NCBI RefSeq assembly: GCF_020921035.1
Contig: NC_063158.1
Span: forward strand, 26,646,962 to 26,710,961
DNA length: 64,000 nucleotides
Direction: 5' to 3'
Origin: Rhodamnia argentea
Lineage: Eukaryota > Streptophyta > Magnoliopsida > Myrtales > Myrtaceae
The notes beneath the pieces were generated by a model that saw only the letters and a program-made list of their open reading frames with translations, was not told the origin of the DNA and did not search any database. Numbering within the stretch: position 1 is the stretch's first letter; each line of letters opens with the position of its first letter. Both the position numbers and the translations under genes were made by a program. Shown in pieces: positions 1 through 11,174 of this stretch.

Positions 1-19
1 CCGACAGGCGGGCTTGAGT

Positions 20-265
20 GTAGTAGTTTGTGTTGTGGTTTTATTTTGTTATATCCAAGTAAGTTGTTTTTTGTGAACACTTTGGGTTTGGGTATAATCT
101 AGGTGCGGGAAACGTATTGAACGATTGTAATTGATTCTCGATTATAGTGGATTGTTCTTTGGCTCTGTGGTGTAGGTGATATTCGGACCGAACCACGTAA
201 TCCTTGGTGTCATTTATGTTCTCGTTATTTTTTGGTGCTTTCGCTTGATTTTTTGCAAGATGCGG
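20..265 (+). mobile_element. Copia-type LTR fragment (degenerate)
   Basis: A tract at about 85-215 has the look of the 3' part of a plant Ty1/Copia LTR: a run with GATTGTAATTGATTCTC, then GTGGATTG, then GGTGTAGGTGATATTCGG followed by ACCGAACCACGTAA. This order (leader ending in a 'dispelling the dark' type GTGGATTG, then a GTAGG box, then CCGAACCACG) is common in plant Copia LTRs. No partner LTR, primer-binding site or gag-pol reading frame is seen in the window, so this is a solo or truncated LTR, or the rest lies left of position 1. The assignment rests on pattern memory only. Confidence 0.45.
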
Positions 266-300
266 GTTAGCTTGCGCGTTATATTTACAACAACAGCTAT

Positions 301-1624
301 ATTTGTTCAACTGCAAATAAAACCTACATTAAGTTACGAAGTTCAAATAAAAGTGAGCATAATTGTAATTGAGAACTTGCACAGTGTCTAGTCAAGTATT
401 AAAAGACAAGTAGCTGCTTAGGCGCATCGACATATGTCTAAGGACACTCATTGACTAAACATGCTAATCGGACGATTTCCAAATTTGAAATTCAATTGAC
501 AAACTGGATAATTCCCACAAAATTAATCCCCAGCATTGACTTAATTGGTTAGGGTATTGGAGCATTTTATCTCAAGAATTGAAGGTCATCCATTTGAATC
601 CCATTAAAAACTTGCTAATTGCTCTATACAAAGTGCTCATGGTCACGATGCCCGTGTAATACACAGGTCAAAGATGCTTGGACCTAATCGGTTCATGGGA
701 CTTACAAGGTATTTCATAAATCTTTAGATAGCCGGATCTCCATGCTCGTACCTCTAAATTATGCTTCTTGAAGCGAGAGTTAGGGCCCGCGGTATTTTCG
801 GAAGGACGGAATTTTCCCTCGCTGCATGACGTGGAGGAGAATGTACGTCTAGACCTGGAATTTCTCAAGCATCATTTGAAAAGTTTATGTAAAAGAATAA
901 AAATGGAGTACCAACAAGCGTTCGAGAAATCTGACATAACCATGTGATGCCATCTGACTCTTCCACTTGGGTCGTATGTCCTTATCACATGGCTCGGGCA
1001 ACAACACCCAGTTCGCCAAGTGGCCTCACAGGATGTACTCCTGAACCTGCACCAAGCCTCAGCCACCCACCAATAATTCCAATTGTTTGAGCACCGTCAG
1101 AATCCTGGCCTTTGTTTCTCCTCTCGTCTGGATTTTTTCTTATCACAAGCGCCGTTCACCACGAAATACTTTATTTGATCTGCGGCTCGTGTATCTGGCA
1201 AGATGTATAGCTGGTGAAAGAGAGACTTTTGAAACTCATGCAGCGATGAGTTTGTGGACATTCACTTCACACGTGCTTGAAATTAAAAGGGAAGACCAAC
1301 CGCGCTCTTAAACATAAGAATGGATACGTAACCACGTATAACGGATGCAAATTCCACTACACCGGATACAAAATTGGCGGATCTGTATCCACCTGAGCTA
1401 TGGTGAGCAACATAAATTGCACCTTGTCGTTACATTTAGATAGATAGGAAAGGAGAATAATGCTCGATACGAGCGCTGTCCGTAACGTCGTTTGGTCACG
1501 CAATTATGTAGCTAATAACCTATGAGGGAACGTAGTAGGGGTAGTACTTGGAGGAAAATATTGCATGTGGGGTAATAGTGCTAAGTTGGAAGTGAATGAA
1601 TTGATTCAGGACCCAGGGAGGCGT
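301..1624. other. Intergenic, nothing recognised
   Basis: No reading frame longer than about 75 codons and no recognisable domain on either strand. The part next to 1624 should hold the 3' UTR of the PLATZ gene (minus strand). The stretch at about 640-700 has the texture of old repeat DNA, but I could not assign it. Confidence 0.5.
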
Positions 1625-4068
1625 TCAGGAAAGAGGAGCCCTATGAGGAGCTCCTTTTCTCCTGTTGCTCAGAGACAAGACAATCCCAGGGATGAGTTTA
1701 TTACCACTCCTTTTGTTTTTCATTTTTACCGCCGTCTCCTTTGACTGATGGGCATTGCGCAAAACTCCCGACGTATTGCTCATGGCCTCACTACTCATGC
1801 ATGACGTCGAGTTATTGTCATCGTATTGACAATCGTGATGTTGCATTGAGCGATGATCTTCATCTAGGAGTGATGAGCTTGGCGTGGCTTGGCCATGATC
1901 GATCAGAACGTCCAATGAGCTCTCCATTCCTAGACCCTCGAAATTCTGAGTGACCATGAAATCCGCCCCATCGAAACTGTAGAGGATGCTGGACAGATCT
2001 TCACCACGATCCAACAAATGATCCACCTATATATATAGAGAGTTCAATATGTCATTTTGACCTATTAATTGAATATGAGATTCGACATATTCCGATCCCG
2101 TAATAGCTTTGAAAATGGCAATTGATCAATTTGTATGTATGTCGTCTACGTCTAGCTAGGTTACTTCTTTGAACTCGAACAACATATGTACTAGCACTTT
2201 ATAGAGTCTAAAAAGGTCTCAAGCGCATTAGATTGAAAAAATCTATATGAATGGAATTGAAAGTCATGCTGAAGTCAGTTCACAGATGCATGGGGTCATG
2301 AAGAGAGAAGAAACAAGCTGAGAAAGGGACTCTCTGCAATGACAAGACATACATGGGACTTTAGTTGGTCCACACTCTGACCAGAAACTTTTAACGAAAA
2401 TCAGCAGAGTTAACATGGCCAACGAAAGTTGAGAGGAAGCGAGCAAACGAACCTTGCATTGAAGAGAGCAGAAGTGGAAGGGTTCTTGAAGGGTCCTGTC
2501 ACAATGGAAGCAAATATTTGAAGGGCCCTTGTAGTTTCTGGACTGGGGTCTTTGGTTCAGGAATATCACTTTCCCACCATTGATGGTGTAGGGCTGTTCC
2601 AGTTGCAGACAAACCAGGAAAAAATTTATAAAAAACAAAAGGAAAAATCTCATTATCTAATGAACTCATCAATGCATGTCCTTTTCTCTTTGCGGTCGTT
2701 CATGCCTAGGGTTTCGTCATGTCCTATATATTCAATCTTTGGAAGTCAAAGTTTTCGTTTTACCTGAATATAGGAACAGTCAATGAGCTTTTCGAGATCG
2801 GCCAGTCGAACCACATCATGGTACACGTATCTTCTCACCTGTCACATGACCACCAACGCAAACCTTGATTGGCTCAATGCCCATGTTTACATGACTTGGG
2901 TTCAGTTGAACACTACTACTAAGGCTAGACATGGAAAGAGATCTCGAAAACAATCGTTTGATTGTTGAATTGCTGCATCAGGAGATCTTTTCAGGAGTTT
3001 TTAATTTCAATATGACATCTGTATTTGGAACAAAGAAAATTAGAAAATGATTCCACAGTACATTTGTCGTTAACCAGACAGTGATATATCTACTGTCTTG
3101 CTAATGATGTTGTCCATCATAGGTATGCAGAAAAGTTTCTATCTTTACATTAAATCACAGTAGAATTTGATGGTAAGTTTTCTGGTTTTGCAGGCTCGAA
3201 CAAGAGGTGAAAAAGGCAGGCAACCAACCTTGCAAGGAAGCCGGTAGGAGATGAACTAATGAAATATTAATGAACCCTTGAAGTTTATTTTATATGATTA
3301 ATGAGGACAAATTCTTTGAGAAATAAAAAGAAGAAGGATGGATATTGAATTTGGACAAAAGTCGTGGGAAATGAAAGGAGAGGGAGGGGGGGGTGGCGGG
3401 GGGGAGTTGTGGGTTTTCAAACTTTGAGTTTCTTTTGAAAGCAACAGCTCAGGGGGGAGCTCATGCGGGGAAAGAAGAGGGTAGAAGATGCCCCTTCCAT
3501 AAATGGCAAACAGACCAACTCAAAATAGGGTGAAGCCAAAGAAGAAATGGACCTATGGCTGTCTGTGTGACTTTACTAGTTAAAAAGATCAAACTTGAGA
3601 TTTGACCATTGATTCATGGAAATGGGTCTTGAAAACAAATTCAGAATCATCAAGTATGAGGGAGGACCGATTGGCTCTAGTTACAGTAGATGGAGAAGTA
3701 CAAGTAGTATGCTGTGATGGTCAAGTAAAACTAGGATGGATTTGTGCGTGAAGCAAAGAATGAAAGTGGCACAATGCATGGCATGGCAAGGATGAGAGAG
3801 AGAGAGAGAGAGAGGGAACCTGAAGGAGAGGGTGAGAAGGGTGGGAGGGGAGGCAGTGAGTGCAGAGGCTGAAGCAGCAGAGCAAGCAGAAGACATTCTT
3901 CTCACTCTTCCTCCTCTCCTGGTGCACCCTGCAGCTCCCAAAGAACCTCTCTCCCATCAGCCCCTCCAGCCACCCCGGCCTCTCCATCATTCCACCACCA
4001 CCTCCTCCACTATGTTCCTCAATTTTGATGATCCAGTTTGATGCCGACGGGGGCGAAGACGACGGCAA
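1625..4068 (-). CDS. PLATZ transcription factor, 4 exons
   Basis: Plant A/T-rich-sequence and zinc-binding (PLATZ) protein, a nuclear DNA-binding regulator, usually repressive, of growth and organ size. Minus-strand exons: 3820-4068, 2764-2838, 2453-2593, 1625-2026, all with GT-AG borders and phase 0 joins, giving 288 aa. Exon 1 holds WLEGLMGERFFGSCRVH and a C-x2-H-x11-C-x2-C cluster continuing to CLPSHPSH. The 25-codon exon 2 encodes RRYVYHDVVRLADLEKLIDC. Exon 3 holds YTINGGKVIFLNQRPQSR and the second cluster C-x2-C-x10-C-x3-C (CFHC...CSLQC). The protein ends RRKGAPHRAPLS, the usual PLATZ tail. The start is uncertain: an alternative Met at 3990 (MMERPGWL) gives 262 aa and resembles many relatives more closely. 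The last exon is acidic and low in similarity, as usual. Confidence 0.93.
3379..3406. repeat. G-rich tract in PLATZ intron 1
   Basis: A run of G blocks (GGAGGGGGGGG, then GGCGGGGGGG) on the plus strand inside the first PLATZ intron. The PLATZ transcript carries the C-rich complement. It could form a G-quadruplex in DNA, but no function is shown. Confidence 0.5.
3794..3814. repeat. (GA)n microsatellite just inside PLATZ intron 1
   Basis: About ten GA units. On the coding (minus) strand it is a CT tract starting a few bases after the intron 1 donor. If translated it would read SLSLSLS, but the family alignment ends exon 1 at LLQ, before the tract. Confidence 0.9.
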
Positions 4069-4082
4069 TTTCCAGCACTTCC

Positions 4083-4104
4083 AGAGAGAGAGAGAGAGAG
4101 AGAG
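4083..4104. repeat. (GA)n microsatellite upstream of PLATZ start
   Basis: Eleven GA units on the plus strand, so a CT tract in the 5' UTR or core promoter of the minus-strand PLATZ gene, 15 bp before the first possible ATG. CT-rich tracts in this position are common in plant promoters. Confidence 0.85.
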
Positions 4105-7100
4105 ATTTTGGTGTGCAGTAGTTTGACTATGTACTTTGTGTTTTTATGGCGGGAAGAGAGCCCAAGCCCACCTCTCTCATGATTCGGGTGAATTACTCTT
4201 TGGCCATAAGAAACCAATTACAATTATTCATCAAGACGTTGGTTATTGTCTCAATGAATCAAGTAATACATGAGCAGAAACCCAGAGTGGCCTCCCATTA
4301 TATGGAAATTGCTGACATTAGTGGTGTCACGAATTAGTTTATGATTTATTTGTTAACTACTCAGCCAATCTCATTACCGTAGAAGTTGTTGTTTCACATC
4401 GCTTGACAATGGATCTTATATACTTTTTATATTCATGTAGTCTCTTTTCACTTATCAACTTAAGCTTTTGGATTGGGTTTACAATTTGCCGTTTATTATG
4501 TCAAAAACAAGTTTTTTTTTTCCCTTTTGTGGATGTAACTTTTATTGCTCCACAAAATAGAGAACATGGGATAGCTACTCCTATTAAAGGTGATTCATAT
4601 CACTTAAGCACTTTGAGGGACATGACTAATTATGTTTCGTGTGATTTGGCAGCTCAGCTCACAAAGAGATATTTGAAATTGTGATATTTCAAATCTTGAT
4701 GACATGACCGACGAGGTCATTGCAAGGATGTCAACGACAATATTGACCAGACCGCAACGAACGATGACAGCAGAGGGACCGGCGGCTTACGAGATAGCAT
4801 TGCTCTCAAAGACAACCGTAGCAGATTTGAGATCATGACAAACTTAGGACGATAATGCTTCTCCTGAAGATGACTGGTTGTGGCTCCTCTCGAGGATGAA
4901 ACCTGATGGACAAAAAAGAAAGGCCTCGGAACAACAAACGGTGACGGTCTCAGCATCAGCATAACAATAATAATGGAAAAGGTCGGCTTCCTTTGTTTCT
5001 TTTTTATAAGTCTGGCGGCAATTAGAAAGACAAAGCTAGGGTTTTAATTTGGATCTCTTTATCAAAGACTCTGATAACGTACAAGTTTTTTTAGAATCAA
5101 TATCAACTATTCTAAAAACTTGTTAATGAAGTCGTGATCAGTATTTGTATATTCTACTAGTTAAAGCCTTGGTCCCCATTCCACTTGACTTGAGGACACA
5201 TACAATCATGTATCATCCACACCACAAACCTCGAATTTTGAGAACCTGTAAGCTGTAACATGCCTGAAATGTCCTGTTCCTTCTGAACTTTCTCTAGTAT
5301 TCTTCCCAAGTTCTCTTTTCCTTTTGTTTTCTAGTCAGGATTTGTGCTCATACTTAATTCCTCGCATTCCCAGAAGAGGTGTTGCAGGGCATTGGATGAC
5401 TCGAACCACCAGACTCTAGCATTTCGTTGTCCATTGCTCTTGAGAAGTGTGCTTTGTCTTTACTTATTCTCAAACCAATTAGCTGGTGTATTATTATGAA
5501 CTCTGGTGTTTCTCATGGATGCTCGAGTGCTTTATTGTGGGATTGGCTATTATTCCTGTTCGACACAAAATTGAAGGAAAGGCTACGAGAAGAACTGGAA
5601 GAATTGCCAAACACAGAGAATTTCCATTCTCAAAAGCTTCTGGTCAGAGGAAGCGTGAAAAAGGCCAGTATTAGTAATCAACTTCCATGACCCTTCTGTA
5701 AGGACCCAGCTATTATAAGGTAAAATTGTGCCAAATATCATGTGCAAAAAAGGCTTCGAAGTTGGTGATGACCATCAAATGAATTGCACAAAACGGGGAA
5801 CGTCCGAATCTTTGTCTCAATCATCAATCTCATTGTCAAAAGCACATGCCCGAGTTAAGCAATGAACTCAGCCCTAACAACGGCTTCAGCCAGCTGAAAG
5901 TTGCTTCCTCACTAATGGTTGATTGTAAATTCACTTAGTTTCTACTGGCAACACCTACAAAGAAATGCACCATAACCTAAATGGATCAGCATATACAATC
6001 ATATAAGGTTACCCCAGGATTATTTACACTCCCTTTGTTAAACAAGTATTAACAAGCAGCTCATGATTGGTTCTTCCCACTCTCAGGATCCACATTACAT
6101 TGGTCCTGCATAAACACTGTAATAACACAGTAAGCAACCTCATAGCCTTTTAAAAATTCAAACAATGGCTTGCTTGATTTACATACCTCATAAACCATCT
6201 GGAGCGTCAAAACAACCAGAAAGAGTTTGTGACCTGAAACGCAGATGGACCTGCAAGCATAACGTGACCATCGTTACCCAACCACAGACATTACTGGGAA
6301 TTCACTAATTGGTATCTAAAAGAATTACTACTTTCCATTGATCGAAGTTGTGCAATTGATAAGTAGAATGCACAGAAACGATGGGGCTTTTACTGCTAGA
6401 ACTGAAATTTCTCACTGTTATAACACCCTACCGATAAGCAGTTGCTAAGCACGAAATAAGATAACTAGGCTCGACTACTTGCTTAACCAAAGCACTTGTA
6501 AGAAAGGCTGAAAACACCATCAACTAAACAATGCTCCATACCAGTCCTTCCATGGTATGTTCATCACTGCGGTAATCGATGCGATTTATGGCTACTTTAT
6601 TTAACTGTCTCTGCAAACAAATTAAGAAATAAAGTACTATCAATTGCGAGTTACAATGAGGATCCAATATACTCAACAAAAGGATAACACCTGTGATGTG
6701 AAATACCATTCACTGTGCAAAGCGCTGAGCACCAACATAGCCATCAAGAGCTGGAGCTCTTGAATTCAGTTTTCCAATAAGATATAAATTAACACCCAAA
6801 CTGCGAAAACAGCGAAGATTTCCACGAAATGAGTTGTACTAGGTTGGACGATACTATCACAGCACTGTTGTTGCTATTCAGTTACTCCATATGGTCCCTT
6901 GCATGCTTTCTTGAGCATTGTAGCATTCAAGTGCTGGTGCTTCTAAACTTGATGGTCCCTAAAAGGAGCACAAAACTCATATTGTCAAGCCTCATGTATA
7001 TCACTGACCCAGTAAAACATACAGTTAGCTATGCCACAGCCAACCATTTGATGCCAGCTATTATTTGTCCCAGTAGCAAAGAACTTTGTTTCTCTTTGTT

Positions 7101-7192
7101 CCTAGAAGTTACATGATTGGGCCCTTTTCCCTTGAAAGTATCAGCAAACAAAAGAAAAGTTACATAGAAGAACGTTACAGCCATGTAATTAA
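4105..7192. other. Intergenic between PLATZ promoter and FRS 3' end
   Basis: Divergent for the PLATZ gene (its promoter) and downstream of the FRS gene (its 3' UTR and possibly further 3' exons around 6000-7190). Several short open frames exist (for example 4403-4684, 5427-5690, 6829-7116), but none carries a motif, a splice context or composition I can support as a gene. The AT content is high throughout. Confidence 0.5.
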
Positions 7193-9466
7193 TCAAACCT
7201 CTCCCTCTTTTGATGAGCCATATTTCTTATCTTTCTTGGATGTTCGGTTGCCTCTGTTCACAACTTCAAGCTCCTGAAGACCATGAGGTGGAGAATTGGA
7301 ATCCGTTGACTGAGCTGAATTAGTTATGCTCTCACATTTTCTTAAAGCTTCTTCAAGTGCCGCAGATGCAATAGCATAACTCTCTTGAGATAAAGATCCT
7401 TCATCACCTAACTTAAATGCTTGCTGACACAAATCATTGTAGCGGTCAATCCTGGGCAGAATAATAGATGAGCCCCGTGTCGACAACGCTATACTCTTTG
7501 CATCCTTTGTCCAACGTCGCAGTACATATTCGGATGGGATACTATGCACACCAGATATTTGCAGAACAATCATCGCATGTCTACAAAGAAAACCATTCAA
7601 TTCAAATGAGCGGCACGAGCAAGAAATGTCCAATGTCCTTTCACTTAGAACAACAATAAGATCTCGGTTCTCCTCAAAATCTTGAACCTTGAAGCTTCTG
7701 ATGTCTCCATCTTCACTTTCTTGCCTGGGATGACAAGCGACAACTCCTACAACCTCAACCTGAAACTTTTTGAACACTGCATGTGTATATGTAGCTGCCA
7801 TTTGCTTCCCAAAAGGCGATGGGGACTTCAACACGGGCTGCTTATGCCAAGTTTCGAAGTCTGCTTTTGCTTCCTCTTCATACTTCTCTTGTAACATAGT
7901 TTTGTATTGCTCCAAGAACTCTTTGAACGTAGTTTTCCGTTGCATGTGCTTGTCAAGGAAAGAAATTGTACTATCTGACCGTTGCACTGTTGACATTCCT
8001 GCCAAAAAGATGTCTTTCATGTATGTCGGGGCCCACTGGTGACGATCCTCATATGTTGAAAGGAGCCATGAATTATCTCGTAGATTGAATCTATCAACCA
8101 TTTTTCTCCATCTCTTCTCAAACTGTTCAGCTGTACACGACTCGGAGATGCATTTATTGAATTTCTTCATAAAATTTCCATCTTGCTTAATCGTGCAACT
8201 GACCTTTTCTGGGACCTTACTTAAAATCTGCCATAAACAGAAACAATGTCGAGATTCTGGTAAGACCTCAGCAATAGCTTCTTTCAGGGCTTTCTCTTGG
8301 TCAGTGAGTATGACTTGTGGAGCACGTCCACCCATTGCTCGACGCCATGCCTGCATTAGCCAAACGTATGTTGATTTGGTCTCATCTGCCAGAAATGCAC
8401 ACCCAAGCAAGAAGGACTGACTGTGATGGTTCACGCCAATAAAAGGAGCAAACGGTAACCTGTATTCGCTTTTTATGTATGTAGTGTCAAAGAAGACAAC
8501 GTCGCCAAAATTTCCATAGTCAATCCTGCCTTTGGCATCAACCCAGAAAACATTTCTCAGACGCTGTTCTGGATTCAAGTCTACAGCGTAAAAGAAGTTT
8601 GGATTCTGGTCTTGCATGAACATAAAATGATCGAGCATAAGCTGAGTATCTCCTTCATCTAAGCGCAAATGCTGATCATTCTTTAGTTGATTCGTAGGGC
8701 CACCTTTCTGGCTTTGAAGTTTCTTATACCCACCGGACTGTATAGTCATTGAAACATACATCTTAGTTCTTGCATGGATAGCATGCAGAGTATCCCCATG
8801 GCTTTCACCCTGATCTGAGTTTCCATGGCACCTGAAAAAATATGCATCATCTGGAAATATTTCATGATTATGCTCCTTTATTAAACTATGAATCACCCAT
8901 CTTCCATCTTTCATTCGTTTAACATGCATGCCAGCCTTACAATCGGTCTTTGACCCAGATTGATTAGTCCTACCTCTCTTTTTCTTGACAGGAATTGCCA
9001 TGATGTCTGTAGTTGAAATTGGTTCTGCCATTGCATCCACTGCAGGCTCCCGCTTGTTACCATATCTAGTACATGCAAATTTTGCATCAATAAATTTGCC
9101 AGATATTCTTGAGCGTCGACTGGCTTTTATTATGGCGGTAAATCCCGCTGACTTTGCATGCTCTCTATAAAAGGAGAAAGCCTCCTCCTTGGATTCAAAC
9201 TCCATGCCATCATGGGGCTCTGTATTTGTTGAAGAATTTCCTTTGACATCCTCTGTGGCATAATTTTTTTGCCCATTGTCTGATGACCTCCTGCCCCAAT
9301 TTGGGCCATCTTTCTCCCTGTCAACTTCAGAAACCACTGGAGGATTTATTACATAGCCATCTCCAACATGCCCTTCATCACAGCAGTGAATGGTATTTCC
9401 ATTTGTGTTTAACAATGTAGCTTCCTTTTGGCATTCTCCTGAAAACTGTTCCAGATCTATCCCCAT
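7193..9466 (-). CDS. FAR1-RELATED SEQUENCE (FHY3/FAR1 family) transcription factor
   Basis: A transcription factor derived from a Mutator-like (MULE) transposase, in the family that controls phytochrome A signalling and related programmes in the nucleus. One uninterrupted exon, 757 aa. Domains: acidic N-terminus; FAR1 zinc-finger DNA-binding domain about 88-203 (GMEFESKEEAFSFY; C132, C176, H199, H201); MULE transposase core about 320-415 with FFDTTY (D327) and ILTDQEKA (D389); SWIM zinc finger C616-x-C618-x9-C628-x-H630; basic lysine-rich tail TSKKDKKYG. The start was set at MGIDLEQ (9466) because the frame upstream to 9577 encodes a hydrophobic stretch foreign to the family and the position fits other FAR1/FHY3 starts. 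It is closest in memory to FRS2/FRS4 and shorter at the C-terminus than FHY3. A donor-like GAG|GTTTGA just before the stop could allow an alternative 3' exon. Confidence 0.92.
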   Translation of the reverse strand: MGIDLEQFSGECQKEATLLNTNGNTIHCCDEGHVGDGYVINPPVVSEVDREKDGPNWGRRSSDNGQKNYATEDVKGNSSTNTEPHDGMEFESKEEAFSFYREHAKSAGFTAIIKASRRSRISGKFIDAKFACTRYGNKREPAVDAMAEPISTTDIMAIPVKKKRGRTNQSGSKTDCKAGMHVKRMKDGRWVIHSLIKEHNHEIFPDDAYFFRCHGNSDQGESHGDTLHAIHARTKMYVSMTIQSGGYKKLQSQKGGPTNQLKNDQHLRLDEGDTQLMLDHFMFMQDQNPNFFYAVDLNPEQRLRNVFWVDAKGRIDYGNFGDVVFFDTTYIKSEYRLPFAPFIGVNHHSQSFLLGCAFLADETKSTYVWLMQAWRRAMGGRAPQVILTDQEKALKEAIAEVLPESRHCFCLWQILSKVPEKVSCTIKQDGNFMKKFNKCISESCTAEQFEKRWRKMVDRFNLRDNSWLLSTYEDRHQWAPTYMKDIFLAGMSTVQRSDSTISFLDKHMQRKTTFKEFLEQYKTMLQEKYEEEAKADFETWHKQPVLKSPSPFGKQMAATYTHAVFKKFQVEVVGVVACHPRQESEDGDIRSFKVQDFEENRDLIVVLSERTLDISCSCRSFELNGFLCRHAMIVLQISGVHSIPSEYVLRRWTKDAKSIALSTRGSSIILPRIDRYNDLCQQAFKLGDEGSLSQESYAIASAALEEALRKCESITNSAQSTDSNSPPHGLQELEVVNRGNRTSKKDKKYGSSKEGEV

Positions 9467-11077
9467 GGAGAAGCTGCTTTTCCCTTGAAGAACTCTTTTC
9501 GAGAGTACAACTGCAACTGTTAAAGGAAGTAGGAACTTTGAACTTTTGACCAAAAAAAACAACTTCCAAACTACCAAATTGTCCAGCGACCAAAAGGTTG
9601 AATTTGCATCAGTATTTGACTAAAGAAATCCTAATCGATTCCTCCAGAAGGGCAGCTAGATATTGGAAAAAGGAGTGAGTACATATCACTACATCAGATT
9701 CACAAACAAATTTAAACAATATCTTATGTCACAAACTATGGCAGATAGACAATGGACGGTCTAGGCGTAGTATCTACTTTGACTATAAATTACAGGGACG
9801 TTCCTAAAGATGATAGTTTTGCTTGAAGTTACACCATTAACTCTTTTCCTACCCAGTCCACCAATGTCGAATTATCAGTCTCTTTCTTGACATCAATGGG
9901 TGTCTGGGGCTCTTTGAGCACCCGACTAATCCCCATAGGGTGCTACAATCCCACACGGACTGCGTAATAACTGGAGAAACATGGGTCAGTGCTTCTAGGG
10001 GTGGTCACAAAAGAATGCACAAGCATGGTAATTTAAAACTAAGCCTTAAGCGAGGAGGACGACCGTGCTTACCAGTCAAAGGTTGTGTCATGTCATAAGT
10101 TGAAAAGCTTGCGGGGAGGAGAATTAACCCAACACATTGTGATTCCAAACGCTACCCACATGACTTTTGCACCACGCTTAGAGTGGTCTAGTATATTTCG
10201 TTTTTGGGTAACTTTCAACTTATGATGCTGCACCACATCTCACAATGGGATGTTTATCCTGACCGAATATATTGAAACATACATTTTTCAATCTACTTGA
10301 ATTAGACAAAGAAGGCGCAAAAAAGTCAATTGAGCACATATCAACATGGCACTATGGCAATCTTCAGAAATGCAAGGGATGTCCCCAATCCAGCAAAAAC
10401 TCAACTTCGTGAAACATTGATTGTGAAAGAATCCGCGAGGGGTAGAGACAAAAAGAACTGAATTTTTGACACAAATAACTCAAATAACACTGATCGAACT
10501 TCCAACACGATCAATACTTCGTTCCATTCTCTCGTCTTCCTAACTTTTCCCGACTTAGACTACAATCCGTGCCTCGGGCTTTGGCATTCACAACGAGAAG
10601 ACTGGAGAACTTCTGCTCCGACAAAGACTCGGATGACCATAAGCAACAAATACGTAGCGATCGCAAATTCGATTACTGAAGAGCAATTAGTTATTCGCAA
10701 GGACCCAAAAAGGGCCATCCAAGCCCCGAACCCAGCTCTCCAGACTTCGTATGATCAGTTCCACAGTTCAGACACAACTCGGCAGAGAAATAAAGAGCAA
10801 TTCAATCACAGAAACAGAAAGAAAGCCATACAAGTTCACAAATTGAGCCGCTGTTCGGGAGGGAATCGAACGCCCGCCGGAGCTTCTCTCGGCTAAATTC
10901 CGAAATGAGAGCAAAGTTGCGCCTTCAATTCTCCGGCAACTTTTACTCGAACCGGGCAAGAATCGCCGTCTGTGAAGTACAACGTTCTTCCGACCAACAA
11001 AAAAGAAAAAGAAAAGTACAACGTTCGGAAATGAATTTCGTCATGACAAAAGCGGCAGAACGCACAGGTAAGCCATT
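9467..11077 (-). other. FRS 5' region, probable 5' UTR with intron
   Basis: No coding frame found. A tract at about 9510 (minus strand TTAACAGTTGCAG) is a plausible acceptor for a 5' UTR intron of the FRS gene, and the site II cluster at 11.1 kb is a plausible promoter, which would make most of this stretch a leader intron. That layout is inference. The segment at 9880-10250 has no recognised element. Confidence 0.35.
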
Positions 11078-11174
11078 TGGGCTTATATGGGCTCCCTAGG
11101 CCCAAAGAGAAAGCAGTCGGCCCATTCTTGAATTTCCGCAAAAACGGCGTTGTTGAGGCCCATATTTTGGCCCA
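11078..11174. promoter_or_regulatory. Cluster of six site II (TGGGCY/GGCCCA) motifs
   Basis: TGGGCT at 11078 and 11088, and GGCCCA at 11099, 11119, 11157 and 11169: six copies within 97 bp, in both orientations. Site II motifs are TCP-protein targets typical of promoters of broadly expressed or growth-linked plant genes. The cluster lies between the FRS gene (minus) and the Raf-like kinase gene (plus), so it could serve either or both. Confidence 0.6.

Noticed and set aside
5427-5690. 87-codon frame with a hydrophobic N-terminus
   Set aside because: Codon use and composition are not convincing and no family was recognised; left as intergenic.
9467-9577. Upstream start of the FRS protein with a hydrophobic, signal-like N-terminus
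   Set aside because: FRS proteins are nuclear and begin near MGIDLEQ. The extra 37 codons look like leader sequence and contain a plausible intron acceptor.
10855-10885. tRNA B-box-like GTTCGATTCCC on the minus strand
   Set aside because: No matching A box, cloverleaf or acceptor stem could be drawn around it.
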